Source of the DNA: an uncultured Bacteriovorax sp.
GTDB taxonomy: Bacteria > Bdellovibrionota > Bacteriovoracia > Bacteriovoracales > Bacteriovoracaceae
Reading direction: 5' to 3'
Length of the DNA stretch: 64,000 nt
Assembly (NCBI GenBank): GCA_946481315.1
Contig: CAMLMH010000013.1
Coordinates: 21,113-85,112 of the forward strand
Shown here: positions 35,449-45,275 of the stretch, piece by piece
Numbering within the stretch: the first letter of the stretch is position 1
Layout of the letters: each line of letters begins with the position of its first letter
Program-made: the position numbers and the translations under genes
Notes under the pieces: generated by a model
What the model saw: the letters and a program-made list of their open reading frames with translations, nothing else
The model's database searches: none
What the model was told of the DNA's origin: nothing

Positions 35449-36351
35449 CTACTCCCTGTGGGCCTGAACAGCATTTACTGAGGTAAGAATTGCTTCCTGA
35501 ATTTGTTCCCGCATTCCGGTGACGTTACTGGAACTATAAGGGACCATAATAGTATTGGATTTTGAATTTTTCGTCATAGCTTCCAGGGCATCGTAATGCT
35601 GGGTAATCAGAAGAATTGTCAGCACTTCCTCATTATTGATTCCTGATTGTTTCAGATCTTCAATAGACGATTTTAATCCGGCCGCAATCTCTTTTCGTTG
35701 ATTGGCCATCCCCAGACCCTGCAGTCTTTTGCTTTCAGCATGCGCTTCGGCTTGCATGACGATACCAATTTTTTCGGCTTCGGCTTTGGCCATTGCCGCA
35801 TCTCTCAATCGCTCAGCTGCATTGATTTCGTTCATTGATTGCTTAACTTTTTCGTCGGGGTCAATATCAGTAATCAAAGTCTTAATAATCATAAATCCAA
35901 AGTCATCCATTGATTCTTCCAGAGATTCTTTAACAGCCAGGGCAACGGTATCTTTATTTACAAAAACATCGTCCAGGCTCAACTTTGGTATCTCGCTTCG
36001 CACTACATCAAAAATATAACTTTCAATCTGCGCAATAGGATCTGAAAGACGGTAATAAGAATCGTTAACCTTGTCGCGAATAATTTGGTACTGAACTGAA
36101 ACTTTAGTGCGCACAAAAACGTTATCTTTCGTTTTTGTTTCGACTTCAATGTCCTGCTGGACGATCTTTAAATTTCTTCTCACCACAATCCGGTCAATCA
36201 AGGGCAATTTGAAATTTAATCCCTCGTGAGCAGTGAATTGGTATTTACCAAATCGCTCGATGATAGCTGCGCTTTGGGACTGAACGATGAAAATCGAATC
36301 AAAGGCCAAAAATGCCAGAATAATGAGTAAAATAATGGTCACTGGTTCCAT
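35449..36351 (-). CDS. SPFH/Band 7 membrane protein (stomatin type)
   Basis: A 300-residue protein with one N-terminal membrane span (VTIILLIILAFLAFDSIFIV) and an SPFH domain (SAAIIERFGKYQFTAHEGLNFKLPLIDRIV, then QDIEVETKTKDNVFV), then a coiled coil (AAERLRDAAMAKAEAEKIGIVMQAEAHAESKRLQ). Resembles QmcA/stomatin proteins that organise membrane domains and regulate FtsH-type proteases. ATG 36351 is chosen for its strong AAAGGAGG site; the longer frame to 36384 has none. No NfeD partner is adjacent. Confidence 0.88.
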   Translation of the reverse strand: MEPVTIILLIILAFLAFDSIFIVQSQSAAIIERFGKYQFTAHEGLNFKLPLIDRIVVRRNLKIVQQDIEVETKTKDNVFVRTKVSVQYQIIRDKVNDSYYRLSDPIAQIESYIFDVVRSEIPKLSLDDVFVNKDTVALAVKESLEESMDDFGFMIIKTLITDIDPDEKVKQSMNEINAAERLRDAAMAKAEAEKIGIVMQAEAHAESKRLQGLGMANQRKEIAAGLKSSIEDLKQSGINNEEVLTILLITQHYDALEAMTKNSKSNTIMVPYSSSNVTGMREQIQEAILTSVNAVQAHRE

Positions 36352-36501
36352 GGGACCTCCTTTAGAGGAAATTAATAAAGTCACGTTAACTGCTTAAAGC
36401 TTAATACTTAAGCCCCGTCTGGTGAAGTAATATTATCCGAGAAAACAGGTTGGGTTATAATTATCTATTATAAAGCCATTTTTCGGCCGATAAGGCGAGT
36501 G

Positions 36502-36942
36502 ATGAAAAACTTAATTATAGTCAGTCTATTCATCCTCGGAGCCTGCTCACAGAAACCCACTACTAAAAGTGGTTTCAAACTTGTTTTAGGTCAAGCTGCA
36601 CTTTCAAACGGTTCTGGTGGTGCCTTCATCAACGCAGTTGATTCAACCAACAATGTTGAAACTATCTATCAGCTTGATTCTGAGAATTCAGCGATGATTC
36701 CTCAGGGATCTTACACACTACTGGCAGTAGTATTTGATGGTCCGGATTACAAATCAGGACTTTTGAAATGCGGATCAACTGCAGGAGTTAATCTGAGCGA
36801 AGCAGAAGCAACAGTGACTATCAATCTTACTGCTGCTGAATGCACTAATGCCAAATACAACAACTTCATTCTTAAACTTAAACAAGCGACTATCGCTAAA
36901 TGGGATGCTGATCAATGGGATCGCAGTTTTTGGGGGCCCTGA
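36502..36942 (+). CDS. Small lipoprotein
   Basis: A 146-residue predicted lipoprotein (MKNLIIVSLFILGAC, lipobox LGAC then SQK). ATG 36502 is preferred to GTG 36499, with AAGGCGAG upstream. The mature part is rich in beta-type sequence with SGGAFINAV and SYTLLAVVFDG, plus two Cys. The stop overlaps the next start (TGATG), so it is coupled to the fibre-like protein and could anchor it. No family recognised. Confidence 0.7.
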   Translation: MKNLIIVSLFILGACSQKPTTKSGFKLVLGQAALSNGSGGAFINAVDSTNNVETIYQLDSENSAMIPQGSYTLLAVVFDGPDYKSGLLKCGSTAGVNLSEAEATVTINLTAAECTNAKYNNFILKLKQATIAKWDADQWDRSFWGP

Positions 36943-37724
36943 TGAAAAATAAAATTTTTAATCTTTACGAAAAAATTCAAAAACTGACTTTTTTCCAGGG
37001 AGTGGCCCTCACATTATGTTTAACATCATTAGTCTCCATTGCCGCAACAAACTTCTCTGGATTTTTTGTGTTCACTCCGGGGACTCCAATTTCTTCGAGT
37101 GAGATTAATGCTAATTTTGAAAAAATTGGCGGAACTGTTGTTTATAAGGCTATTTTCTCTAATGCATTTTCAGTCGATCAGAACTCACTAATTGTTCCGA
37201 CCGATTGCCCCACCTGTAATGTTTATCGTAAGAAAATTCTCTTTACTTCCGTTACAGCTGGAACTTCAACTACAACAACTGATAGTGACGCTAATAATGC
37301 TTCCAATAATTCAAATTTTAGTTATTTTACTGTACCAAGTGAAGGCTGGTATGAAGTCAGATTTTTAGGTGATCTATCAACTTCTATCACGAGCCCAAAC
37401 TGTAGTGGTACAAGTTGTCAGATGAGCGTCAGTGCTGGTGCAGGTGTTTATATTGCCGGCTCACTCGCACTTGCACAGGCGGGAGGCAATAACAGTTCCA
37501 TTGCCTGGCAAGGAAATAACAAAAACCTTACCGACAACAATTATGATAATATTTTTGATCCACCTAATTACTGGCCTGGCAGCCTGGGTGAAGCAAAAAA
37601 GTTTTACCTGAAGGCAGGACAAGTCGTCTATGTACGATTTGAAGGCAATGGAACAATCACCAACGCAACCGGTGATATCAACTTAGGGGCTAATTCGCTC
37701 GATCTTACAATTATTAAGTTTTAG
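36942..37724 (+). CDS. Surface or fibre-like secreted protein
   Basis: About 260 residues. An N-terminal hydrophobic segment (FFQGVALTLCLTSLVSIAATNF) is an uncleaved anchor or signal. After it comes FTPGTPISSSEINANFEKI; similar G-x-P-I-S-x-x-x-x-N-x-N-F stretches occur at the base of trimeric fibre proteins. The rest is Ser/Thr/Asn/Gly rich and beta-like, with CPTCNVY and CSGTSC. ATG 36942 is chosen because it overlaps the lipoprotein stop. Trimeric fibre nature is inference. Confidence 0.6.
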   Translation: MKNKIFNLYEKIQKLTFFQGVALTLCLTSLVSIAATNFSGFFVFTPGTPISSSEINANFEKIGGTVVYKAIFSNAFSVDQNSLIVPTDCPTCNVYRKKILFTSVTAGTSTTTTDSDANNASNNSNFSYFTVPSEGWYEVRFLGDLSTSITSPNCSGTSCQMSVSAGAGVYIAGSLALAQAGGNNSSIAWQGNNKNLTDNNYDNIFDPPNYWPGSLGEAKKFYLKAGQVVYVRFEGNGTITNATGDINLGANSLDLTIIKF

Positions 37725-37729
37725 AATTC

Positions 37730-38485
37730 TTAAACTCTTTTCTTGATCTGCATATCCATCATCTTGGCATATTTTAGCAGAACATAAAGTGAGTTGAGAA
37801 AGCAGATAACGAATCCGTATTTTCCATCGAGAATCCCGCCTTTTAAAATATAATCTTTGAAAAATTGAAATGGCGGTCGCGTGACAAGCTTTATGAGGGT
37901 CGCGCGTTTTCCTTTTTCAAATAAAGTTTTTGCTTCAATGGTGCTGAACTTATTTGTTTGCAGAACGTGCGATGAAATTGAATCGTATGAGTAATGAAGC
38001 AAGTCTCCTGTCAGATGGCCGATGGTGCCTTCAACAGTTAAAGCATCGTGAGGGTTATTCCCTACCCACTTCGCTCTGGATTTTTTGACAACTCGTAGCT
38101 TTGTATCCGGATACCAGCCACAGTGGCGAACCCAGAATCCGTTGTAATTAGTAAGCCGGTTAAATGTATAACCATCATGGCTAAAATTGTTTTTTATAGC
38201 TGCAATTGATGTGCGTAGAGTTTCATCGAGAGCTTCATCTGCATCCAGGGATAAAACGTAATCATGAGAGGCTTGTTGAAGGGCAAAGTTTTTTTGTTCA
38301 ACATAGCCCAGAAAGTTTTGCTCGATAAAACGAGCGCCCATAGCGAGACAGATTTCTTTCGTTTTGTCGATCGAGAGCGAATCTACAACCACGACTTCGT
38401 CGGCGAGTCCCTGAACAGATTCAATACAGCGGCGGATATTTTTTTCTTCGTTGAGAGTAATAATAACAACAGAGAGTTTAATCAT
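37730..38485 (-). CDS. Glycosyltransferase family 2, paralogue of 26951 gene
   Basis: A 251-residue GT2 enzyme: VVIITLNEEKNIRRC, VVDSLSIDKT, YVLSLDADEAL and CGWYPDTKLRVVKK. By eye it shares about 60 percent of residues with the product of 26951-27712, including long exact blocks such as ICLAMGARFI and FNRLTNYNG, so the two are recent paralogues or have very similar substrates (LPS core). ATG 38485 overlaps the upstream stop by 8 bases and has GGA upstream. Confidence 0.87.
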   Translation of the reverse strand: MIKLSVVIITLNEEKNIRRCIESVQGLADEVVVVDSLSIDKTKEICLAMGARFIEQNFLGYVEQKNFALQQASHDYVLSLDADEALDETLRTSIAAIKNNFSHDGYTFNRLTNYNGFWVRHCGWYPDTKLRVVKKSRAKWVGNNPHDALTVEGTIGHLTGDLLHYSYDSISSHVLQTNKFSTIEAKTLFEKGKRATLIKLVTRPPFQFFKDYILKGGILDGKYGFVICFLNSLYVLLKYAKMMDMQIKKRV

Positions 38486-39518
38486 GTCGGAATCCAAGAT
38501 TCTTGCTTGATATCTGCATGATCAGACGGAAAGAATCCGACCATGGTCTGGCCAGTTTTGATTTCATTTTATCAAATTTTTTTGCCCGGCCAAAAAGCAC
38601 ATCAACAATGCCGGGATCGGTGATAATTGCACGATTTTTTAAGGCAGCCGGGACATCTGAATAAGATTTGAACCAGGTAACTTTTCTGGCTGCAATCGAC
38701 TGAATTAATCGTTCAGGATATTTTTGGGGATTTCCCACAATGACCACTTCTTCGGCAACTGGTAATTCCCAGATATCATTCATTTTTATAATTCGCTCTT
38801 TCATGACAAGAGGATGAGTCCCGAAATAGAGTTCACACTTATTTTTGCGGGCGTCTTTTAGTCCTTTTTCCAGTCTCTCTTCGAGTGCTTCGGCTTCATG
38901 ATAAAGTTTTCCCATATCCCGCATTTTGACCGCATAAGAGTCCTGTTCGCGAACGTGACCGTAGTGATAGATACGGGCTTCCGTATAAAAAACTTTTTTT
39001 TGATTTCTGAATCCCTGAGCATCTCCCCATGATTCAATATTGGTTTTTAGTTTGATGGCGCGGATTTCATGTGGATACCATTTTTTTCCGACGGCAATAT
39101 GATGATGAGTTTGCCAGAAATGCAGATAGCGAAAAGAAAGGGCGTCTGCGCCTTCGGCGGAAGCTTTAGCAATGTCAGCTCTTAATAATTCGTAATCATC
39201 TTCGTGCAGGACTTCGTCAGCCTGCAGATAAATGCCCCAGGCAGAATCATCAAGACCGTGATCAGCTCTCAGTGCTGTTAACGCTTTATTGGTTTCAACT
39301 GAAAGGACGAGCCCTTTTTTAAGCGACATGTCCCAGACACTGGGTATAATTTTCATCTTGGGAAGTTTTGCGACTTCATCCCAGGAGTTGTCATCACCGC
39401 GATCAACGGCAACGTAAACTTCTTCACAAAGCTGGGAAAGGGAGGTGAAAGATTCCCGGAAGGAGTAATCATACTTCACGCCATTTCGAAGTAATGTGAA
39501 ACCGTAAAGTTTAATCAA
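38478..39518 (-). CDS. Glycosyltransferase-like protein
   Basis: About 346 residues. A GT-A type fold is suggested by SQLCEEVYVAVDRGDDNSWDEV, WGIYLQADEVLHEDDYELLR (acidic metal site), and FRYLHFW with HPHEIRAIKL-like acceptor part. The last 90 residues look like a second small domain (VVIVGNPQKYPERLIQSI). TTG 39518 is preferred: it overlaps the upstream TGA and starts the domain directly (MIKLYGF); an ATG at 39563 would overlap the upstream gene by 49 bases. Sugar unknown. Confidence 0.65.
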   Translation of the reverse strand: MIKLYGFTLLRNGVKYDYSFRESFTSLSQLCEEVYVAVDRGDDNSWDEVAKLPKMKIIPSVWDMSLKKGLVLSVETNKALTALRADHGLDDSAWGIYLQADEVLHEDDYELLRADIAKASAEGADALSFRYLHFWQTHHHIAVGKKWYPHEIRAIKLKTNIESWGDAQGFRNQKKVFYTEARIYHYGHVREQDSYAVKMRDMGKLYHEAEALEERLEKGLKDARKNKCELYFGTHPLVMKERIIKMNDIWELPVAEEVVIVGNPQKYPERLIQSIAARKVTWFKSYSDVPAALKNRAIITDPGIVDVLFGRAKKFDKMKSKLARPWSDSFRLIMQISSKNLGFRHD

Positions 39519-40138
39519 AATGTGAAGATTTTTGTCGCGTCTACGTGACCGTAGCGAATCCATTTAGTTTTGAATGATTCTGTTTTCAAAAGAAACTTCA
39601 GCTCTTCGCCTGGATTTTTTAATTTGCGAACACGCTTACATTCTTTCTTCAGAATCCCTCTTACTTCTTTAGGAATTACACAAAGACCATTCATCAGGTA
39701 GTTTTGATTTTCATAAGTCAAAACACGGCCGACGAAAATATCGTCTTTGATAATTGAAGGAAGAGACTCTCCTTTTGGCAGAGAGATTTTTTTATCGTGA
39801 AGCATATCATAGAGAACGTCGTAACCACGAAAGTTCTTACCGATATATTCAAACAGCGAATAATTTACCCCAGAGAGAGATTTCGCCAGGAAATCATCAA
39901 CCGGATTATTGATCAGGTAATCACTGATAACAGTTCTTGTTCCGCGCTTTGAGATAAATTGCAGAACGTACCACTCATTGAATGAATTCATGCGTGCTTC
40001 GAAATCATCGTCATCATCATTAGCCTGACCGGTGATGGTGAAATATTCTTTCTTAGCTTCAAGCAAAGTGTCGTAGTGCACACCTTGAGTGTAGATATCC
40101 AACGCTTTTAAGAAATGTTCTTTTAAGAGAGGGTGCAT
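39515..40138 (-). CDS. Hypothetical protein in glycosyltransferase group
   Basis: A 207-residue soluble protein, no signal peptide. It has an acidic run (NDDDDDFEAR, residues 39-48), EWYVLQFISKRGTRTVISDYL, and a Lys/Arg-rich end. The last lines resemble a small protein-interaction domain, but no family is recognised. It lies between lepA (12 bases downstream of it) and the glycosyltransferase-like gene that overlaps it, so its product may serve either. Confidence 0.65.
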   Translation of the reverse strand: MHPLLKEHFLKALDIYTQGVHYDTLLEAKKEYFTITGQANDDDDDFEARMNSFNEWYVLQFISKRGTRTVISDYLINNPVDDFLAKSLSGVNYSLFEYIGKNFRGYDVLYDMLHDKKISLPKGESLPSIIKDDIFVGRVLTYENQNYLMNGLCVIPKEVRGILKKECKRVRKLKNPGEELKFLLKTESFKTKWIRYGHVDATKIFTF

Positions 40139-40150
40139 AAAATCCTTTTT

Positions 40151-41950
40151 CTATTCGTCCGTTGAGAGCACAGCCAGGAACGCTTCCTGGGGAACTTCCA
40201 CTGATCCCACCATTTTCATGCGCTTCTTCCCTTCCTTCTGCTTCTCTAAAAGCTTACGTTTACGTGAAATATCTCCACCGTAGCATTTAGCCAGTACGTT
40301 TTTGCGAAGGGCCTTAACTGTTTCTCTGGCGACTATTTTAGCACCAATAGCCGCTTGGACCGCAACATCAAACTGTTGGCGATCAATTAATTTTTGCAAT
40401 TTCTGCACAAGGTCACGACCTTTATAGAAAGCATTGTCGCGGTGACAAATAATAGATAACGCATCTACTTTGTCGCCATTGAGTAAAATATCCACTTTAA
40501 CCAGATCAGCGACGGCATAATCGGTGAACTCGTAGTCCATTGAAGCGTAACCTTTCGTCAATCCTTTTAATTTATCATAGAAATCGAAAACCATCTCAGA
40601 TAGAGGAAGGGCATAGATGACCTGTACTCGATCTTCGGTGATATATTTTATCTGATCCTGCACTCCACGGCGTTCCTCACACAACGTGATCATGCGGCCG
40701 ACATATTCATTAGGTACATGAATGGATAGTTTAACCATTGGCTCGCTGACGGAATCAATTTCTCCCGGCTCCGGCATCTCACTAGGGTTTGAGATGGTAA
40801 GCTCTTCGCCGTTTGTTTTAAGAACTTTATAGCTAACTGAGGGTGCTGTTGAGATGAGGGCCAGACCAAATTCCCGTTCTAAACGTTCCTGAATGATATT
40901 CATGTGCAGAAGACCCAGAAATCCACAACGGAATCCAAATCCTAAAGCAGCTGAACTCTCCGGCTCATAAGTAAAAGAAGCATCGTTAAGAGCAAGTTTT
41001 TCTAGTGCTTCTTTCAGGTTTTCATAGTCTGTTGATTCGACCGGGAAAATCCCGCAGAAAACCATCGGTTTTACTTCCACATATCCCGGAAGGTTTGGAG
41101 TTTCTTTTTTGTTGGCATGAACCATAGTATCGCCAACAGAAACATCACGAATAGTTTTGATACCACAAATGACCATCCCTACTTCACCGGCAGTCAGTTC
41201 ATCAAGTTCCGTAAAAAACGGTGAATTCACCGCTAAACGCAGAACTTCGTACTCCATTCCGGCATTTTTTAAAAATATTTTTTCGCGTTTTTTTAGTGTG
41301 CCTTCAACTACTCTCACCAGGATTACAACCCCCTGGTAAACATCAAACCAAGAATCAAAGATCAGACATTGCAGATCATTGGTTGATTTTCCGGTTGGAT
41401 GCGGAATTTTTTTAACAATTTCTTCGAGTAAATTATCAATTCCAATACCACTTTTAGCCGAAACTTCGCAGGCTTCGCTGGTATCAATTCCAATGATATC
41501 TTCAACTTCTTTTTTTACTCTTGGAGCATCAGCGTGAGGTAAATCGATTTTATTAATAACCGGCAGGATCTCCAGGTTGTTATCAATGGCCATATAAACG
41601 TTGGCCAGTGTCTGGGCCTCTACTCCCTGAGAAGCATCAACAACCAGCAAAGCACCATCACACGAAGCCAGCGAGCGGGAAACCTCATAAGAGAAGTCAA
41701 CGTGTCCCGGAGTATCGATTAGATTAAAATAATAGGTGTTGCCATCTTTCGCCTTATAAGGGATACGAACAGCCTGAGCTTTAATTGTGATACCGCGTTC
41801 GCGTTCCAGATCCATATTGTCGAGTAAACGGTCTTTTTTTTCCCGGTTACTTACGGCATTGGTGGCTTCCATGATACGATCGGCCAAAGTAGATTTACCG
41901 TGATCGATGTGGGCGATGATTGAAAAGTTGCGAATAAATCTTTGATCCAT
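40151..41950 (-). CDS. lepA: Elongation factor 4 (back-translocating GTPase)
   Basis: LepA/EF4, a ribosome-bound GTPase. 599 residues. It begins [21 protein letters not shown] (P-loop), then [20 protein letters not shown] and [10 protein letters not shown], the domain order of LepA, and ends with the LepA-specific [37 protein letters not shown] 41950 is chosen to fit the family N-terminus. Confidence 0.98.
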   Translation of the reverse strand: MDQRFIRNFSIIAHIDHGKSTLADRIMEATNAVSNREKKDRLLDNMDLERERGITIKAQAVRIPYKAKDGNTYYFNLIDTPGHVDFSYEVSRSLASCDGALLVVDASQGVEAQTLANVYMAIDNNLEILPVINKIDLPHADAPRVKKEVEDIIGIDTSEACEVSAKSGIGIDNLLEEIVKKIPHPTGKSTNDLQCLIFDSWFDVYQGVVILVRVVEGTLKKREKIFLKNAGMEYEVLRLAVNSPFFTELDELTAGEVGMVICGIKTIRDVSVGDTMVHANKKETPNLPGYVEVKPMVFCGIFPVESTDYENLKEALEKLALNDASFTYEPESSAALGFGFRCGFLGLLHMNIIQERLEREFGLALISTAPSVSYKVLKTNGEELTISNPSEMPEPGEIDSVSEPMVKLSIHVPNEYVGRMITLCEERRGVQDQIKYITEDRVQVIYALPLSEMVFDFYDKLKGLTKGYASMDYEFTDYAVADLVKVDILLNGDKVDALSIICHRDNAFYKGRDLVQKLQKLIDRQQFDVAVQAAIGAKIVARETVKALRKNVLAKCYGGDISRKRKLLEKQKEGKKRMKMVGSVEVPQEAFLAVLSTDE

Positions 41951-42073
41951 AATCACTCTATCTCGTGGATTAACCAATTAAGCACTAAAAATAACAATAG
42001 CGAAGCATAACATCATAAGTTTAAAAATAGAATTGATAAGAGCGCCAAAAGATAAATATAAGAGATAAAACCG

Positions 42074-43198
42074 ATGAAAAACAGTTACAAAATTGAACAT
42101 ATTGACCCAATTGGACAAGGTGTCTCAAAGGCCGACGGCCTTGTTACCTTTATCAAAAAAACTCTCCCCGAAGAAACAGTTAGTGCAGAAATTTACTCCC
42201 AGAAAAAAGGTGTCCAGTTTGCCCGCCTGACCGGCATCGAATCTGCTTCACCCGATCGTATTGAACCGGCCTGTGTGCATTTTAATTCATGCAATGGATG
42301 TGATTTTCAACATACCACCTATGAAAAAGAACTGGAATTTAAAGCGGCAGCTCTCAAGCGTCACTTGTTTAAATTTCCGGATGTTGCCATTACTGTTCAT
42401 GGAGCTAAACGCCGGCTGGGTTATCGTAACCGTTTACAGCTGCATTATGACCGCAACAAAAAACTTCTGGGACTAATGGATGAGAAACTCAACATTGTTC
42501 CGGTTCCGGAATGCCTGATCACTGATGCTAGTGTCGCTTACGAATTACGGGCCCTTTATAGCGAAAATTCATGGCTGCGCATGCTGGGAAAACAGCCCCC
42601 CAAAGGACACATCGAGATCTATTCTAAAGATAAAGGTCAGGGGCATAATGTTCAGGTTTCCATTAATAAACCCTACGCTGACGGCGGTTTCACCCAGGTC
42701 AATCAGGAAATGAATGAATTCCTTAAAAGCTGGGTACAAAAAAAAGCCGAAGAAATTGTTCCGCCTAAATCGGTTATTTACGATTTATTTGGAGGTAACG
42801 GCAATCTTTCAGCTAAGTTTCGCAATACCACAATCGTTGTGGACAAATACAGAAGAACTCCTGATCCGGTGGCACATCAGCGTTTTTTCTCCATCGATCT
42901 CTACGAAAAAGGGGCCTTGCGTACCTTGATTGCTTTAAAAAACCAGGGCGTTCCCCGACCTAACTGGATCGTTTTCGATCCTCCCCGCTCCGGATTAAAA
43001 AATTTGGGTGAATTTCTGGCGGAGTTCAAGCCCGAGGGATTCATTTTTATTGCCTGTCAGGCAACCAGCTTTGCCCGCGATACGCAGGCGGCATTAGAGC
43101 ATTATGAACTAGAGAGCATTGACCTCTTTGATCTTTTTCCGTCTACACAGCATTTTGAAACAGTCGGTGTATTTACAAGAAGGAAAGATAACGCTTAG
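42074..43198 (+). CDS. RNA uracil-C5 methyltransferase (RlmD/TrmA family)
   Basis: A 374-residue SAM-dependent RNA m5U methyltransferase. It has a TRAM-like N-terminus (GQGVSKADGLVTFIKKTLPEE), a 4Fe-4S motif with Cys spacing C-x5-C-x2-C in ACVHFNSCNGCDFQH plus a further Cys in PECLIT, the SAM loop YDLFGGNGNL, WIVFDPPRSG and the catalytic Cys328 in FIACQATSFARD. These fit RlmCD/RlmD. Which uracil is modified cannot be told. Confidence 0.88.
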   Translation: MKNSYKIEHIDPIGQGVSKADGLVTFIKKTLPEETVSAEIYSQKKGVQFARLTGIESASPDRIEPACVHFNSCNGCDFQHTTYEKELEFKAAALKRHLFKFPDVAITVHGAKRRLGYRNRLQLHYDRNKKLLGLMDEKLNIVPVPECLITDASVAYELRALYSENSWLRMLGKQPPKGHIEIYSKDKGQGHNVQVSINKPYADGGFTQVNQEMNEFLKSWVQKKAEEIVPPKSVIYDLFGGNGNLSAKFRNTTIVVDKYRRTPDPVAHQRFFSIDLYEKGALRTLIALKNQGVPRPNWIVFDPPRSGLKNLGEFLAEFKPEGFIFIACQATSFARDTQAALEHYELESIDLFDLFPSTQHFETVGVFTRRKDNA

Positions 43199-43239
43199 AA
43201 TATCCTCATATCTTAATGGATTGAGATGCGAGGTTATTC

Positions 43240-44088
43240 ATGAAAAGATCTGCCCTGGTTGTCGCTTCGACGTTAATTCTTAGTATTTCATGTTCATCAA
43301 ATCAGCTGGAAAAGAAATCTCCCGAAGAACGTAAAGCCGAAGTCTATTACGGACAAGGAACAACTGATCTGGTGAATAAAGATTATTCTCAGGCATTGAT
43401 CAATTTACTGGAAGCTAAAAGATTGGATCCAAAAAACAGTCAGGTCAGAAATAATCTGGGCATGACTTATTATTTTAAAAATCAACCTCAGCTAGCCGAA
43501 ACAGAATTAAAAGAAGCGATCAGACTGAACGGAAAAAATTCTGAAGCTCGTTTGAATCTTGGAACACTATACCTGGAACGCAACCAGTTAAAAGAGGCCA
43601 GAGAATACTTTGAAAGTGTTCTGGCGGATCTGACTTTCAATAATCAATACCGCAATTATTACAATCTTGCCTTATTGGCGCTCAAAGAAGGCGACCGTCA
43701 ATCAGCTTTCTCCCATCTGGAGAGCTCACTTAAAGAAAAAAACGATTACTGTCCGGCTCATTTCAAATTGGGAGAAATGTATAGCGAAGAATATAAATTC
43801 CAGCAGGCCCTAAAAGCTTTCAAAGAGGCGGGCAAGGGAACTTGTGTCTCATTGCCGGCACCCATTTATCATCAGGGAATTACTTTACTTAACTTGAACC
43901 GCAATGATGAAGCCCAGACGAAGTTTAAAGAAGTTATTGAAAAACATCCTGGAACAAAATTTAGTTCCATGGCCGTCAATCAGTTGAAACAAATTCAAAA
44001 CAACAATGGCGAAGAATTAAAAATGTCCCGCGGAACACAAACTGAAGTCATCCGCACAGAACAATCCAGCGAAACACCGAGCTTTTAA
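43240..44088 (+). CDS. TPR-repeat lipoprotein
   Basis: A 282-residue predicted lipoprotein (lipobox SISC then SSN) with about five tetratricopeptide repeats (for example DYSQALINLLEAKRLDPKN, QPQLAETELKEAIRLNGKN, FQQALKAFKEAGK). Similar to PilF/PilW, which help type IV pilus secretin assembly, but such repeats serve many roles. It lies 2 bases before the RodZ-like gene and probably shares its transcript. Confidence 0.85.
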   Translation: MKRSALVVASTLILSISCSSNQLEKKSPEERKAEVYYGQGTTDLVNKDYSQALINLLEAKRLDPKNSQVRNNLGMTYYFKNQPQLAETELKEAIRLNGKNSEARLNLGTLYLERNQLKEAREYFESVLADLTFNNQYRNYYNLALLALKEGDRQSAFSHLESSLKEKNDYCPAHFKLGEMYSEEYKFQQALKAFKEAGKGTCVSLPAPIYHQGITLLNLNRNDEAQTKFKEVIEKHPGTKFSSMAVNQLKQIQNNNGEELKMSRGTQTEVIRTEQSSETPSF

Positions 44089-44090
44089 AT

Positions 44091-45272
44091 ATGGAAACAG
44101 ATAACAATACTGACATGAACGCAGATAATAACTCTATCCTTCCTGCTAAAGAACTGACCATCGGCCAGCTTCTGCTCAAAACGCGGGAAGAAAAAGGATT
44201 ATCTCTAAAAACCATCTCACAACAAACTAAGATTCACATTGGTTTGCTGGAGAGCCTGGAAAAAGATCAGTTTGATAAACTTCCCAGCAAAGCATATGTT
44301 CGTGGCTTCGTGAAATCTGCTGCTAAAATTCTCTCCCTTGATCAGGAATACACTCTGAGTCTGCTTGAAAAAGCTTACGAAAATTCTCCTAAAAAAGATG
44401 AGTCCACTAACGTAGAAATAAAAAATGAAACTGCCCGCAATACCTTAACCACCATGACTTCCACTCCGCTGGAAACTGTAAAGTCGGTCACTGCGTCATC
44501 CAGTATTTTTATGATCAAGGCAGCTATTGGTATTGTAATCATCGGCGCAATTGGTATTAACGTAAAAAACTACTTGGAGCGAACACGTGAAGAACCAGTA
44601 AAACTTCCGGAAGTTCTTTCAACTCATCAGAAGAAAAAAGCGCCACCGAAGCCGGCACAGAAAGTTGAAGAAACAAAACCAACACAATCGCAAGAGCCTA
44701 TCCAGGTCAATATCATTCAGGACAAAAATGTTAAGTCAGAAGTCACTATTAAAGACGTGACTTTAAAACCAATATCTATCGGTGAACGTCAGCTCAGCGA
44801 CGACAAAAGCCTTACCAAAGAACAAATTGACGAGTTATTACCAGCTAAATACCGGATCACTCCTACAAAAGGAATGGAAACACTTTTTCTTAATGCCAGC
44901 GAAGGAGATTCCTGGCTGACGTATAAAGTTGATGATAAAGACATTAAAAAATTTGTTCTGCGCCAGGGGCGAACGCTTTTTTTAAGAGGCCAGACAATCA
45001 GGATTTTTATCGGTAATACGAAATCACTTAAAGCCTTCCACAACAATAAGCCAGTCAATTTATCAAATGACAAAAACTCAGTGAGAAATCTTGTTTTGCC
45101 TGAAGAAGCTAAAACTAAATTCCATACTCCGCTCTTCATTTTTCAGCCAGATGGAACAGTTCTCACCAGTGATGAATTCATGCAACAGAATATGGAAAAA
45201 AAGCCGGAAACAAGCACAGCTACTCCGGCCACAGAGATAACACCACTTAAACCAACACCGGCTAAGCCATAA
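44091..45272 (+). CDS. RodZ-like helix-turn-helix membrane protein
   Basis: A 393-residue protein: N-terminal HTH (TIGQLLLKTREEKGLSLKTISQQTKI, KLPSKAYVRGFVKSAAKIL), one membrane span (IKAAIGIVIIGAIGINV around residue 145), a Pro/Lys/Gln-rich linker, and a C-terminal DUF4115-like domain (LNASEGDSWLTYKVDD, LFLRGQTIRIFIGNTKSL). This is the layout of RodZ, which links MreB to cell-wall synthesis. It ends in a Pro/Thr-rich tail. Confidence 0.82.
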   Translation: METDNNTDMNADNNSILPAKELTIGQLLLKTREEKGLSLKTISQQTKIHIGLLESLEKDQFDKLPSKAYVRGFVKSAAKILSLDQEYTLSLLEKAYENSPKKDESTNVEIKNETARNTLTTMTSTPLETVKSVTASSSIFMIKAAIGIVIIGAIGINVKNYLERTREEPVKLPEVLSTHQKKKAPPKPAQKVEETKPTQSQEPIQVNIIQDKNVKSEVTIKDVTLKPISIGERQLSDDKSLTKEQIDELLPAKYRITPTKGMETLFLNASEGDSWLTYKVDDKDIKKFVLRQGRTLFLRGQTIRIFIGNTKSLKAFHNNKPVNLSNDKNSVRNLVLPEEAKTKFHTPLFIFQPDGTVLTSDEFMQQNMEKKPETSTATPATEITPLKPTPAKP

Positions 45273-45275
45273 ATC

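Noticed and set aside
36486..36493. Exact GCCGATAA, the sigma28 -10, before the small lipoprotein gene
   Set aside because: TAAAG lies upstream but 4 bases too close, and the start would fall on the ATG and remove the ribosome binding site.
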